Assembly: GCA_964344305.1 (NCBI GenBank)
Contig: CAYFMT010000011.1
Location: forward strand, 1 to 64,000
DNA length: 64,000 bases
Origin: JABMOV01 sp964344305
GTDB taxonomy: Bacteria > Fidelibacterota > Marinisomatia > Marinisomatales > JABMOV01
Direction: 5' to 3'
The notes beneath the pieces were generated by a model. The model was not told the DNA's origin. It saw only the letters and a program-made list of their open reading frames with translations, and did no database searches. Positions within the stretch are counted from its first letter, which is position 1. Every line of letters begins with the position of its first letter. This document shows positions 38,273 to 45,645 of the stretch, one piece after another. Made by a program: the position numbers and the translations under genes.

Positions 38273-38426
38273 TTAATTTTATGTGTTTTAATTTGAATCC
38301 TATTTCGGTCATGAATCCTAAATTTTTCAAGTAAAAGGTGGCAGTAAGTTTACGGGTTTTTTATTTAATTGTATATGAAATAATGAGTATTGATCCTGGC
38401 AAAAGGGATAAGGTATCTATGTATTT

Positions 38427-39203
38427 CTAATAGGTGAAGTGCTTAATCTTTTCCCCTTCCTTGCCTATCCTGGACATGGCTTCAATGCCAATATTCAAAT
38501 GCACATCCACATATCTGGATGTGACTTTTTTGTCAGATTCTTCCGTTTTAATTCCTTCTGGGATCATAGGAACATCTGACACCAGCAGCAAAGCCCCCCG
38601 TGGAATTTCATTCGCAAAACCGGTAATGAATATGGTAGCTGTTTCCATATCAATTCCAAGGGCCCGAACACGGCGAAGGTACGCCTTGAAGGAGTCATCA
38701 TGTTCCCAGACACGTCGGTTCGTGGTATAAATGACACCTGTACGGTAATCCAGTTTCCGATCCAGCAATATTTGGGAAACATGTTTATGGAGTTTGAAGG
38801 ACGGCAATGCTGGCACTTCCTTTGGGAAATAATCATCCCCGGTTCCTTCACCGCGAATGGCTGCCATGGGCAGAATAAAATGCCCAATTTCTGTCGTTTT
38901 CTTTAACCCACCGCACTTTCCAAGAAAGAGGACACCCTTTGGATTTTTCGCAGAAAGAAGATCCATGATAGTGGCGGCATTTGCACTGCCCATTCCAAAA
39001 TTTATGATGCTAACCCCATGAGAATTGGTGGCAGATGTCATGGGCCCACCACGACCTTTTACATCCACTCCAAATTGCTTGGCAAATGTATCAACATAAT
39101 TCTGGAAATTTGTCAGCAGGATCCAGTCTCCCGTATCACGCGCCCCGGTTCCGGTGTAGCGTTTTAGCCAGTTTTTTGCCAGTTCCTGTTTTGATATGTT
39201 CAT
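38427..39203 (-). CDS. amn: AMP nucleosidase, short Bacteroidetes-type
   Basis: A 258-residue phosphorylase-fold protein that matches my memory of the short AMP nucleosidases of Bacteroidetes (AMP to adenine and ribose 5-phosphate). Key segments: FGMGSANAATIMDLLSA, LFLGKCGGLK, GIDMETATIF (nucleoside phosphorylase family Glu) and LVSDVPMIPEGIKTEESD. I use the ATG at 39203, which overlaps the methyltransferase stop as ATGA; an in-frame ATG seven codons upstream is less likely. A uridine or purine nucleoside phosphorylase is the alternative. Confidence 0.85.
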   Translation of the reverse strand: MNISKQELAKNWLKRYTGTGARDTGDWILLTNFQNYVDTFAKQFGVDVKGRGGPMTSATNSHGVSIINFGMGSANAATIMDLLSAKNPKGVLFLGKCGGLKKTTEIGHFILPMAAIRGEGTGDDYFPKEVPALPSFKLHKHVSQILLDRKLDYRTGVIYTTNRRVWEHDDSFKAYLRRVRALGIDMETATIFITGFANEIPRGALLLVSDVPMIPEGIKTEESDKKVTSRYVDVHLNIGIEAMSRIGKEGEKIKHFTY

Positions 39204-39808
39204 TTTATTTTTCTCGCCAGGCATCGAACAACGTGTGCAACACCTTTATGAAGTTCACCTTCAGCCAGGGTGGTTACCATTTCTTTACACATAATGGTTT
39301 CCAGGGATTGAAATGCAGATTGGATAAATTCCTGGCTGTACAACAAATCGGTGTCTTTCGGACCTCCCGATGAATTCTCGATCTGGCTCTTAGAAAAGCA
39401 TTCAAAGATGATGAGGCCCTTATCTTTCAATGCTCCAATGTATTTTTGAAATAATTGAACTGAATCCTGTTCAGAAAAATGGGAGTATACAATGACAACA
39501 GCATCAAAAGCATCCTTTGGCCAATCAGCCTTCAACAAATCGACACATTCAGTTTTAATGGTTACTCCATTCCGGGATGCCAAATTCTGAACATTGTTTA
39601 TCGCCACATCGGAATAGTCCAGGGATGTGACATTGAATCCCTGCTGTGCCAGCCATAATCCATTTCGTCCATCCCCATCGGCAACACAGAGGACGTTTTT
39701 CCCAATGATTAGCCCAACGGATTCCCGTAGAAACTGATTTGGTTCCGAACCATAGGGACGCTCTGATTTTGCGTATCGCTCGTTCCACTTTGATTGCCAG
39801 TCACCCAT
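39200..39808 (-). CDS. class I SAM-dependent methyltransferase (TehB-like)
   Basis: A 202-residue Rossmann methyltransferase. Motif I reads VLCVADGDGRNGLWLA, followed by SLDYSDVAINN (acidic loop), DAVVIVYSHF and the family GLIIFECFSK. The N-terminal WNERYA...YGSEPNQFL is typical of TehB/thiopurine-type small methyltransferases. The substrate is unknown. It sits between exonuclease III (stop and start adjacent) and AMP nucleosidase, coupled to both. Confidence 0.9.
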   Translation of the reverse strand: MGDWQSKWNERYAKSERPYGSEPNQFLRESVGLIIGKNVLCVADGDGRNGLWLAQQGFNVTSLDYSDVAINNVQNLASRNGVTIKTECVDLLKADWPKDAFDAVVIVYSHFSEQDSVQLFQKYIGALKDKGLIIFECFSKSQIENSSGGPKDTDLLYSQEFIQSAFQSLETIMCKEMVTTLAEGELHKGVAHVVRCLARKIK

Positions 39809-40570
39809 CTATTTTACCTCAAGAGAGACAGGGCAATGGTCAGATCCCATAATATCATCATGAATATCCGCGTCAATTACCTGAGGAACAAATCCTTCGT
39901 TGACCCAGAAATAATCAATCCGCCATCCCACATTTCTTGATCGCGCACCAAAACGGTATGTCCACCATGAATACCTGTCCGGTTCATCATGGAACAAACG
40001 AAACGTATCCACATATCCATGATCTTCATATTTATCCAACAGGGCGCGTTCCTCTGGAAGAAAGCCCGATGTTTTCGCATTATCCTTTGGTCGGGCGAGG
40101 TCAATGGGTTTATGTGCTGTGTTCCAATCACCTGCTACCACCACATTTACCCCTGATTCAACCTGCTCATCCAGTACAACCAAAAGATCCTCGTAAAAAT
40201 CAAGTTTATATTGTAGCCGTATATCATCTTTTTGTCCATTGGGAAAATAGATATTGTACAGAAGAAAATTTTCATGCTCGGTGATGAGGACTCGTCCTTC
40301 CTGATCGAACCGATCTATTCCCATACCTTCCTGTACATACAAAGGCTCATGTTTGCAGAATGTCGCCACACCGCTGTATCCGGGTCTTTCTGCTGAATGC
40401 CAATAGGCGTGGTATCCATGCTCGCTTTTTAATGCTTCGGATAATTGATCCACTTTGGCTTTTGTTTCCTGAATACACACAACATCCGCATCCACAGCAT
40501 TAAACCAGTCCAGAAACCCCTTTTTTTCCGCCGCCCGTATTCCGTTTACGTTCCATGACATCAGTTTCAT
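39809..40570 (-). CDS. xthA: exodeoxyribonuclease III
   Basis: AP endonuclease and 3'-5' exonuclease of base excision repair, 253 residues. Motifs: SWNVNGIRAAEKKG, CIQETKA (metal Glu), GDWNTAH, RIDYFWV and a terminal GSDHCPV (catalytic Asp-His). It is the first gene of a minus-strand unit with the methyltransferase and AMP nucleosidase, and diverges from the membrane protein gene at 40696. Confidence 0.96.
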   Translation of the reverse strand: MKLMSWNVNGIRAAEKKGFLDWFNAVDADVVCIQETKAKVDQLSEALKSEHGYHAYWHSAERPGYSGVATFCKHEPLYVQEGMGIDRFDQEGRVLITEHENFLLYNIYFPNGQKDDIRLQYKLDFYEDLLVVLDEQVESGVNVVVAGDWNTAHKPIDLARPKDNAKTSGFLPEERALLDKYEDHGYVDTFRLFHDEPDRYSWWTYRFGARSRNVGWRIDYFWVNEGFVPQVIDADIHDDIMGSDHCPVSLEVK

Positions 40571-40695
40571 ATCTTCATTCCTATGGTGTTTTGTTTAATT
40601 TTGGTGGAGAATTTACACGTGATCCATGGCTGATTCTTATTGGTGATCAAAGGAATGTAAATTTCAACTTGATATGCATTGAGTTCAATTTAAAC

Positions 40696-41019
40696 ATGGC
40701 AAAGAAAACCAAACGTAAACGACACGAAAAGAGCCTATGGAAAGAATTTCGATTTGAGATCTTTATTGGATTTCTATTCGTCCTGGGAGTCTTCCTTCTT
40801 GTGGAAGAGATGGAGATCAAGGCTACCTTATTCCATAGCGTTTCCTATTTCCTGAGATTAATAGCAAACTCTGTTTTTGGCGGGGATCGCTGGTTGCGAA
40901 ATCTAATTGCTCAGGTGGAGACTTCCGATATTATCGGTATCCTGTTAATCCTCACAGCTATTGTTTTATTGGGACTCCAATTCAGGAAAAAAGTGATCCA
41001 CCGGTACTCCATGCTGTGA
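40696..41019 (+). CDS. small two-helix membrane protein, probably 5' part of a frameshifted gene
   Basis: A 107-residue protein with a very basic N-terminus (KKTKRKRHEK) and two membrane segments (about 28-45 and 82-98). I start it at the ATG at 40696; the frame is open upstream into the xthA promoter region but without a better start. No family is recognised. The +1 frame right after its stop encodes a convincing zinc ribbon, so the functional protein may be a two-helix anchor with a C-terminal zinc ribbon that is now split. Confidence 0.6.
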   Translation: MAKKTKRKRHEKSLWKEFRFEIFIGFLFVLGVFLLVEEMEIKATLFHSVSYFLRLIANSVFGGDRWLRNLIAQVETSDIIGILLILTAIVLLGLQFRKKVIHRYSML

Positions 41020-41155
41020 ATGTGATAATGACCTCAGGCGTGTTCATAGAAAAGCATCGCATAAACTAATGGAAGTGGTCATGTATTCACGTATTAAGCA
41101 CTATGCATGCAAACAATGTGATTTTCGAGGTATTCGCATTGAACACAGACGGTAA
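40997..41155 (+). pseudogene. zinc-ribbon fragment in the +1 frame after the membrane protein
   Basis: An open stretch with no start codon before its first Cys. It encodes a CxxC pair near 41012-41023, then DLRRVHRK, a helix-like linker, HYACKQCDFRGIRIEHRR and a stop. The C-x2-C, RxHR, YxCxxC, GxRI order is that of small bacterial zinc ribbons. It overlaps the stop of the 40696 gene in the next frame. A frameshift, sequencing error or recoding would join them. The ATG at 41069 would give only 28 residues and lose the first Cys pair. Confidence 0.55.
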
Positions 41156-41178
41156 TTATTTGAGAATCCCTGGCTGGG

Positions 41179-41208
41179 AGGGTAACCACCCAAGTTACCC
41201 TGTTTCTT
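41179..41208 (+). terminator. intrinsic terminator, weak T tract
   Basis: An 8-bp perfect stem (41179-41186 with 41194-41201) and a seven-base loop precede a T-rich stretch. It would end the membrane/zinc-ribbon transcript before the glutaredoxin gene. Confidence 0.6.
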
Positions 41209-41235
41209 AATAACCAACAATCAAAAGGAGTGAAG

Positions 41236-41553
41236 ATGGATTTATCAGATCAAATCATCCAGGACATAAAGTCCAACCCAATTATGCTATACATGAAAGG
41301 AACTCCCACCATGCCAATGTGTGGCTTTTCCAATTCCGTGGTGCAAATACTCAATCACTATGGTGTTGCGTTCAAAGCCACTAATGTACTGGAGGATCCC
41401 ATGATTCGCGTGAAATTATCTGAATATTCAAACTGGCCGACCATCCCACAGTTATTCGTAAATGGAAAACTCATTGGTGGGGCAGATATTGCTCTGGAAC
41501 TGCACCAGACCGGGCAAATGTTCGACATTCTTGACCAGGCCGGAAGCGAATGA
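41236..41553 (+). CDS. grxD: monothiol glutaredoxin, CGFS type
   Basis: A 105-residue Grx4-type glutaredoxin, which binds and passes on Fe-S clusters with glutathione. The active site is CGFS (Cys29), with KGTPTMPMCGFS before it and WPTIPQLFVNG and GGADI as glutathione contacts. I use the ATG at 41236, five bases after AAAGGAG; the GTG six bases upstream would put the ribosome binding site inside the gene. Confidence 0.96.
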   Translation: MDLSDQIIQDIKSNPIMLYMKGTPTMPMCGFSNSVVQILNHYGVAFKATNVLEDPMIRVKLSEYSNWPTIPQLFVNGKLIGGADIALELHQTGQMFDILDQAGSE

Positions 41554-41641
41554 ACCACTAAGAATATTTTTTTTGGTGGCCGAACGTTAATTATATAAAT
41601 TTCCGCCCGATTTGAGACAGGAATACTGTCCAATGAAAACT

Positions 41642-41713
41642 GGCCCGTTCGTCTAGTGGTTAGGACTCCAGGTTTTCATCCTGGCAACAGGAGTTCGATT
41701 CTCCTACGGGCTA
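41642..41713 (+). tRNA. tRNA-Glu (TTC)
   Basis: 72-nt cloverleaf: acceptor GGCCCGT with ACGGGCT, anticodon loop TTTTCAT giving TTC, T arm with GTTCGATTC. The discriminator base is A; CCA is not encoded. Confidence 0.97.
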
Positions 41714-41716
41714 CTG

Positions 41717-41742
41717 AAGGGATCTACGGATCCCTTTTTTTT
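41717..41742 (+). terminator. intrinsic terminator after tRNA-Glu
   Basis: A perfect 6-bp stem (41719-41724 with 41729-41734), extended by A/T pairs, is followed by eight T (41735-41742). AGGAG of the next gene starts at 41743, so the next gene needs read-through or its own promoter within the tRNA. Confidence 0.85.
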
Positions 41743-41752
41743 AGGAGATAAC

Positions 41753-42181
41753 ATGCACTGGCATCCATACCTGGTACACTTTCCCATCGCTCTTTCTGTT
41801 TTTTCGTTTGGGCTTTACCTTATTTTCGTCTTTTCGAAAAAGCATGAATTTCATCTGTTTTCACTATATGCTCTCTCCACATCAGTTGTAACCTCATTCT
41901 TTGCCGGGATTTCCGGAGAGAAAACAGCCAATCTTCAAACCATTTCTGATCCGCTGGTGATTCAATTGTTAGAGAGACACGAATCCCTGGCAAATCTTTT
42001 CATTTGGGGATCTATTCTCACCCTGATCGTTTGGATGTTCGGGACCAAAAAGTTCACCATTAACTCCTTTATGAAGTGGTTAATTCTTTCACTCTTAATG
42101 TGCCTGACCATTGTAATCCTTATCACCGGACGCATTGGTGGTGAGCTTGTCTACATGCACGGAGTGGGTATCCTACAGTAA
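41753..42181 (+). CDS. DUF2231 family membrane protein
   Basis: A 142-residue protein with four membrane helices. The N-terminus HWHPYLVHFPIALSVFSFGLY and internal GISGEKTAN are the DUF2231 signature; the His residues could bind heme or metal. Function is not established. AGGAG lies five bases before the ATG and directly follows the tRNA-Glu terminator T run. It precedes glpD by nine bases. Confidence 0.85.
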   Translation: MHWHPYLVHFPIALSVFSFGLYLIFVFSKKHEFHLFSLYALSTSVVTSFFAGISGEKTANLQTISDPLVIQLLERHESLANLFIWGSILTLIVWMFGTKKFTINSFMKWLILSLLMCLTIVILITGRIGGELVYMHGVGILQ

Positions 42182-42190
42182 ATTTCCCAC

Positions 42191-43321
42191 ATGGGGAATG
42201 ATATAATATCCAGGGATGTCATTATTCTTGGAGCTGGGATTAATGGATGTGGTGTCGCGCACGAACTCGCCAGAAATGGATTCAGCGTAACTGTCCTTGA
42301 AAAAAGCACCATTGGTAGTGGCACATCCTCCAAATCCTCCCGATTGATTCATGGCGGGTTACGATACCTTGAGCAATTTGAATTTGGACTTGTTCATGAA
42401 TCCCTGCAGGACCGACAGGAACTCCTTCGCAAATACCCCCAGACAGTAAAACTCAAACCCTTTTATATTCCTGTTTATGCATCCAGTCCTCGACCAGCAT
42501 GGATGATCTGGTGTGGTTTAAAGCTATATGATTTCCTGGCAGGAAAACACGTAAAGGATCGTTCTTCCATTGTGAATAGAAAATTATTTAAAGACATTTC
42601 CCCTTCCATGACCCAAAAAGGATTGAAGGCAGTATTTCGCTACTACGATGGAAAAACAAATGATCTTGACCTTACCCGGAAAGTGGCGAGAGAAGCAGTA
42701 TCCAGTGGGGCCGAGATACATCAGTTTGTCCAGATTCTATCCATTACTCAAAAGCCTGGTGTATTTACGATAAACACAAATCGTGGGGAGTTTTCTACTC
42801 CAACTCTTATAAATGCTACAGGTCCGTGGATAGATGAAGTCAATGTTGCATTCGATTTACCGGCAAGATTTCATATTCGAAAAATCAGTGGGATTCATCT
42901 GGTGATTAAGGAACTTCTGGTTCAGGATCTCATGTTCATGCAAACAAAAGAAAAACGAATATTTTTCATTATCCCTGAACCGGAAAACAATCAAACCATC
43001 ATTGGAACCACAGAAAGGGAGGAATCTGGGCCGGTGGATTCCGTACAGGTTAACCCAGATGACGTGGATTACCTCCTACAACAGTTAAATGAATACATGG
43101 ATGAGCAATATCAAGTCTCCCCTGATGATGTAAAGTCATCGACTATTGGCGTTCGACCGTTGATCGCCCACAAAGATACCCCAACGGATTTATCGCGAGA
43201 GTATGCTCTTGATTTACACAGAATTGATGGCGCTACTCTGCTACACATTTTTGGTGGTAAACTCACCACATATTTATCGCTGGCAAGAGAAGTAAGAAAG
43301 CAACTGGGAGTTAAGATATGA
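42191..43321 (+). CDS. glpD: FAD-dependent glycerol-3-phosphate dehydrogenase, short form
   Basis: Oxidises glycerol 3-phosphate to dihydroxyacetone phosphate and passes electrons to quinone. The FAD motif ILGAGINGCGVAHELARNG is at residues 11-29. GSGTSSKSSRLIHGGLRYLE and the FGGKLTTY end of the catalytic domain are typical of GlpD. At 376 residues it lacks the C-terminal helical domain (DAO_C) of most 500-residue GlpDs; the stop follows naturally, and the next gene overlaps by ATGA, so it looks like a genuine short form. Confidence 0.9.
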   Translation: MGNDIISRDVIILGAGINGCGVAHELARNGFSVTVLEKSTIGSGTSSKSSRLIHGGLRYLEQFEFGLVHESLQDRQELLRKYPQTVKLKPFYIPVYASSPRPAWMIWCGLKLYDFLAGKHVKDRSSIVNRKLFKDISPSMTQKGLKAVFRYYDGKTNDLDLTRKVAREAVSSGAEIHQFVQILSITQKPGVFTINTNRGEFSTPTLINATGPWIDEVNVAFDLPARFHIRKISGIHLVIKELLVQDLMFMQTKEKRIFFIIPEPENNQTIIGTTEREESGPVDSVQVNPDDVDYLLQQLNEYMDEQYQVSPDDVKSSTIGVRPLIAHKDTPTDLSREYALDLHRIDGATLLHIFGGKLTTYLSLAREVRKQLGVKI

Positions 43322-43503
43322 AGGAATCAATGCAGAACTGTGCAGGACCCAACAGTGCCTTTTATGGTCTGGGATTCATAGGGGCCATAATCTATTACAT
43401 TACCCATGCATCCGGGTTTTGGATGGGCGTACTTGGCATATTCAAGGCTATGGTCTGGCCTATCTTTTTTGTGTATGAGGCATTCAAGTATTTTGGTATG
43501 TAA
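43318..43503 (+). CDS. small hydrophobic membrane protein
   Basis: A 61-residue protein with two hydrophobic stretches (NSAFYGLGFIGAIIYYI and MGVLGIFKAMVWPIFFVY). I recall similar 45-60 residue proteins across aquatic bacteria, with no known role. The ATG overlaps the glpD stop, so it could be a membrane anchor or modulator for the short GlpD. Confidence 0.75.
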   Translation: MKESMQNCAGPNSAFYGLGFIGAIIYYITHASGFWMGVLGIFKAMVWPIFFVYEAFKYFGM

Positions 43504-43538
43504 TTTCGCATCCTTTTTATACTTCTCATAATCACTAA

Positions 43539-43654
43539 GGAGAGATGGTCCCGAGAATCGGGAGCTGATGCGCTGTTGCGGCGCTTCAAAGTTTTAGGAG
43601 AGATGGTCCCGAGAATCGGGAGCTGATGCGCCGTTGCGGCGCTTCAAAGTTTTA
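43539..43654 (+). repeat. two 58-bp tandem repeats leading into tRNA-Ser
   Basis: Two units (43539-43596, 43597-43654) differ at one base. Each begins with the same ten bases as the tRNA-Ser 5' end, then has a TCCCGA/TCGGGA stem, a GCGCCG/CGGCGC stem and a short AT tail. A third copy of the first ten bases is the tRNA start itself at 43655, keeping the 58-bp period. The single difference turns a C-G pair into a T-G pair, so the second stem survives as RNA. GCTGATGCGCCG also resembles the tRNA-Ser D-arm region. Confidence 0.85.
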
Positions 43655-43741
43655 GGAGAGATGGCAGAGTCTGGCTGAATGCGCCGCACTCGAAATGCGG
43701 TTTACCTTCGGGTAACGGGGGTTCGAATCCCTCTCTCTCCG
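43655..43741 (+). tRNA. tRNA-Ser (CGA)
   Basis: 87-nt tRNA with the long variable arm of serine tRNAs: acceptor GGAGAGA with TCTCTCC, anticodon CGA, variable arm TACC/GGTA, T loop TTCGAAT. The discriminator is G; CCA is not encoded. Confidence 0.96.
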
Positions 43742-43779
43742 CACTACGCTCCTGTGCGTCGCTACGTGCGGCGAGCCGC
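43740..43779 (+). other. hairpins just after tRNA-Ser
   Basis: Two short GC stems, CGCAC/GTGCG (43740-43758) and GCGGC/GCCGC (43768-43779), follow the tRNA with no T run. They could protect the 3' end or guide processing. Confidence 0.4.
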
Positions 43780-43795
43780 TGAATATAATTTACTT

Positions 43796-43847
43796 AACTC
43801 ACCCCTTTGGTTCCCCGCTCTTTCAAAAGAGAGATCAGGGGAGAGTT
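43796..43847. repeat. compound inverted repeat, possibly REP/MITE-like
   Basis: Nested inverted arms: AACTC (43796-43800) pairs GAGTT (43843-43847), CCCC near 43802 pairs GGGG at 43838, and an inner CTCTTT/AAAGAG stem closes. No coding capacity. Similar CACCCC...GGGG hairpins occur as dispersed repeats in many bacteria, but only one copy was noticed in this window. Confidence 0.5.
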
Positions 43848-43893
43848 CATCTAACTCCCAAAAAACATATTATCGCACAGAATCATTTCCCCA

Positions 43894-45060
43894 TCACCCC
43901 TGAAATTTCTTCTTCACCTGTGCCATTACAAGTGGTCCAAGTCTTCCCTTCTCATGAGCGATTTTCATAAACATATTGCGTTTCGATTTTGGAGGTCGTT
44001 TGTAATCTGATCGAGGAATCATGGAGAGAGCACCTTTCTCACAGGAAGAAATACAGGCACCACACCCAAGACATACTTCTGACTGTACAGCACTCACTCG
44101 ATTTGAGCCATTTCCATTGGATCGATCCAGCCCAATGGCTTTTACATTGCATCCGGTAAAACATTCACCGCAATAATCACAGACATCCTGATCCACAACG
44201 GCGATAAAAGGTGTTTTATTCACGCCTTTATAATACCCCGCCTGGACACCGGCCATGATTTCACAACAGCATCCACAACAATTGCAAATGAAGGATGGTT
44301 TCTCCCTGATATTGTCTGTGATATGTGTCAGCCGCAATTCTTCAGCCATGTTCAGGATACCCACCAGTTCTTCCTTGGATTTCTTTTCTGCAAATCCTCG
44401 TCTTACAAGAAATTCTGATCCCCGTCCCAGGGAGATACATATTCCATCAACCGGTGCATTCTTTTTACAGGATTTTCCCTCATGTTCTCGTTTGTGGCGG
44501 CAATAACACATGGCCACTGCTCCATGATCTGCATTCTCAATTATATCTTTTGCACTGTCATAGGATACTATTTCACTGCTAACAGGAATTTGGTCTTCAT
44601 AGGGCAGGGATCGCGTTAGTTGTGTCTTACTGCCGAAAAATTCTTTTGCCTGTCCTTCTTTTCCATCCCAATGGAAATACTCACTCATAAGTTTTGCAAC
44701 TTTCTCAAGGGGCAGGTCTTTCCGATGCTTCATGAAGGTGAATTCAATAAACCCAATGACACCGGGCATGAGTAAATAGTAAACACTGTCCCCATAGTTC
44801 ATGTCCATGACCAAACCTTTATCAGCCATGGATTCCAGTATCGGTTCCAGCTTTTCCTGCTTGTATCCCGTCCGCTTTATCATTTCATCCAGGGTTGATT
44901 CTGTCAATGGGAACCTCGACCCCACATACGCTTCTTCTTCGGAAAACAGCAGGGATAGCAATTCCCTCAGCTTTTCATTGTCCACCAGTCCAATGGGATA
45001 CTGGTTCAGGCGATCTATCAGAGGAACCAGGCTTGATTTTGTGTTATGGACATGACCCAT
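43894..45060 (-). CDS. 4Fe-4S ferredoxin-type protein with N-terminal winged helix
   Basis: A 388-residue protein. The N-terminal part (about 15-110) looks like a winged helix. In the middle, CYCRHKREHEGKSC and CNCCGCCCEIM offer cysteine-rich sites. Near the C-terminus, two 4Fe-4S ferredoxin motifs follow (CDYCGECFTGC and CLGCGACISSC). I recall this arrangement as a common, uncharacterised ferredoxin-like family of anaerobic bacteria; electron transfer or a redox sensing role is likely. It is a single gene with no visible partner. Confidence 0.8.
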   Translation of the reverse strand: MGHVHNTKSSLVPLIDRLNQYPIGLVDNEKLRELLSLLFSEEEAYVGSRFPLTESTLDEMIKRTGYKQEKLEPILESMADKGLVMDMNYGDSVYYLLMPGVIGFIEFTFMKHRKDLPLEKVAKLMSEYFHWDGKEGQAKEFFGSKTQLTRSLPYEDQIPVSSEIVSYDSAKDIIENADHGAVAMCYCRHKREHEGKSCKKNAPVDGICISLGRGSEFLVRRGFAEKKSKEELVGILNMAEELRLTHITDNIREKPSFICNCCGCCCEIMAGVQAGYYKGVNKTPFIAVVDQDVCDYCGECFTGCNVKAIGLDRSNGNGSNRVSAVQSEVCLGCGACISSCEKGALSMIPRSDYKRPPKSKRNMFMKIAHEKGRLGPLVMAQVKKKFQG

Positions 45061-45214
45061 GTAAAATTACCTTTTCTGAAATTCTCAGAATAATCGTGAA
45101 GTAAATAATACGGTAACTGGAACAATAATTCCCATATAATTAGTGTCACTTATTTCACTGATCTTACAGTTGCATTTAACCTAAATACTTCAGATCTCAT
45201 TTTGATATGGTCCT

Positions 45215-45247
45215 CGACATTTATTCCTAATATGACAATTTTGTCGA
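45215..45247. promoter_or_regulatory. putative activator binding site (upstream activating sequence)
   Basis: The 14-bp sequence TGACAATTTTGTCG (45233-45246) matches 12 of 14 bases of the perfect palindrome found before the other sigma-54 promoter. A weak half-site starts 18 bp upstream (CGACA at 45215). It lies about 80-110 bp before the promoter at 45324. Confidence 0.55.
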
Positions 45248-45323
45248 GTTAATAATTATTGCAATATCTCTTAAAATAATAATTAACAATCACTAAAGAA
45301 TATTTTCATCTTTAATATTTTTC

Positions 45324-45339
45324 TGGCATAAGGTTTGAT
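45324..45339 (+). promoter_or_regulatory. sigma-54-like promoter of the 54-residue gene
   Basis: TGGCATAAGGTTTGAT: GG and the -12 dinucleotide are ten bases apart as required, but the -12 element is GA instead of GC. The ribosome binding site and ATG follow 17-28 bases later. Confidence 0.5.
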
Positions 45340-45366
45340 CCAATCATTATAAAAAGGGGAGTTATT

Positions 45367-45531
45367 ATGAAGACCTATCCAAAACAGAACCGTTCTTTAT
45401 CAAGAACCAGGTTAAGTATTAAAGATGAAGAAAAATACAACCTGGATTTGTTCGCAAGTATTGTGTTGCAAAATAAAAAGAAATCAAAAGCAGACAGGAA
45501 ACATAACCAACAGTATTCCCTTGTAGTTTGA
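45367..45531 (+). CDS. 54-residue basic cytoplasmic protein
   Basis: A small gene with a strong GGGGAG ribosome binding site five bases before its ATG and an intrinsic terminator after it, so it is very probably real. The product is lysine- and arginine-rich (KKKSKADRKHNQ), has no signal peptide and no recognisable domain. It is transcribed toward the DUF2202 gene, tail to tail. Its promoter looks sigma-54 dependent, and its upstream palindrome is shared with the other target of the adjacent NtrC-type regulator. Role unknown. Confidence 0.75.
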   Translation: MKTYPKQNRSLSRTRLSIKDEEKYNLDLFASIVLQNKKKSKADRKHNQQYSLVV

Positions 45532-45553
45532 ATAGCATTCATCTTTTAAGAAT

Positions 45554-45576
45554 GCCAATTTCCATTTTGGCTTTTT
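45554..45576 (+). terminator. intrinsic terminator of the 54-residue gene
   Basis: GCCAA (45554-45558) pairs TTGGC (45567-45571) and is followed by five T. The stem is short but well placed. Confidence 0.6.
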
Positions 45577-45584
45577 CAACGATT

Positions 45585-45620
45585 CTATAAAACAAGAAAC
45601 CCACCTGGTAATTGGTGGGT
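45585..45620 (-). terminator. intrinsic terminator of the DUF2202 operon
   Basis: ACCCACC (45599-45605) pairs GGTGGGT (45614-45620). On the minus strand a T-rich tract follows, closing the operon that ends with the DUF2202 lipoprotein gene. Confidence 0.75.
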
Positions 45621-45645
45621 AAACATATTTTGCTGTTTAATATAT

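Larger units (their letters stand above)
45061..45366. other. AT-rich intergenic control region
   Basis: 306 bp without a gene. The left part carries the promoter region of the ferredoxin-type gene (minus strand). The right part holds the palindromic activator site and the sigma-54-like promoter of the 54-residue gene listed separately. No other structure was seen. Confidence 0.6.

Noticed and set aside
41230..41235. GTG start of the glutaredoxin
   Set aside because: The ribosome binding site AAAGGAG would be inside the codon; ATG at 41236 has normal spacing.
43539..43654. CRISPR array
   Set aside because: Two 58-bp head-to-tail units without spacers and joined to a tRNA do not form a CRISPR.
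43679..43903. Open frame of 74 codons
   Set aside because: It lies over tRNA-Ser and its flanking hairpins; there is no ribosome binding site or domain.
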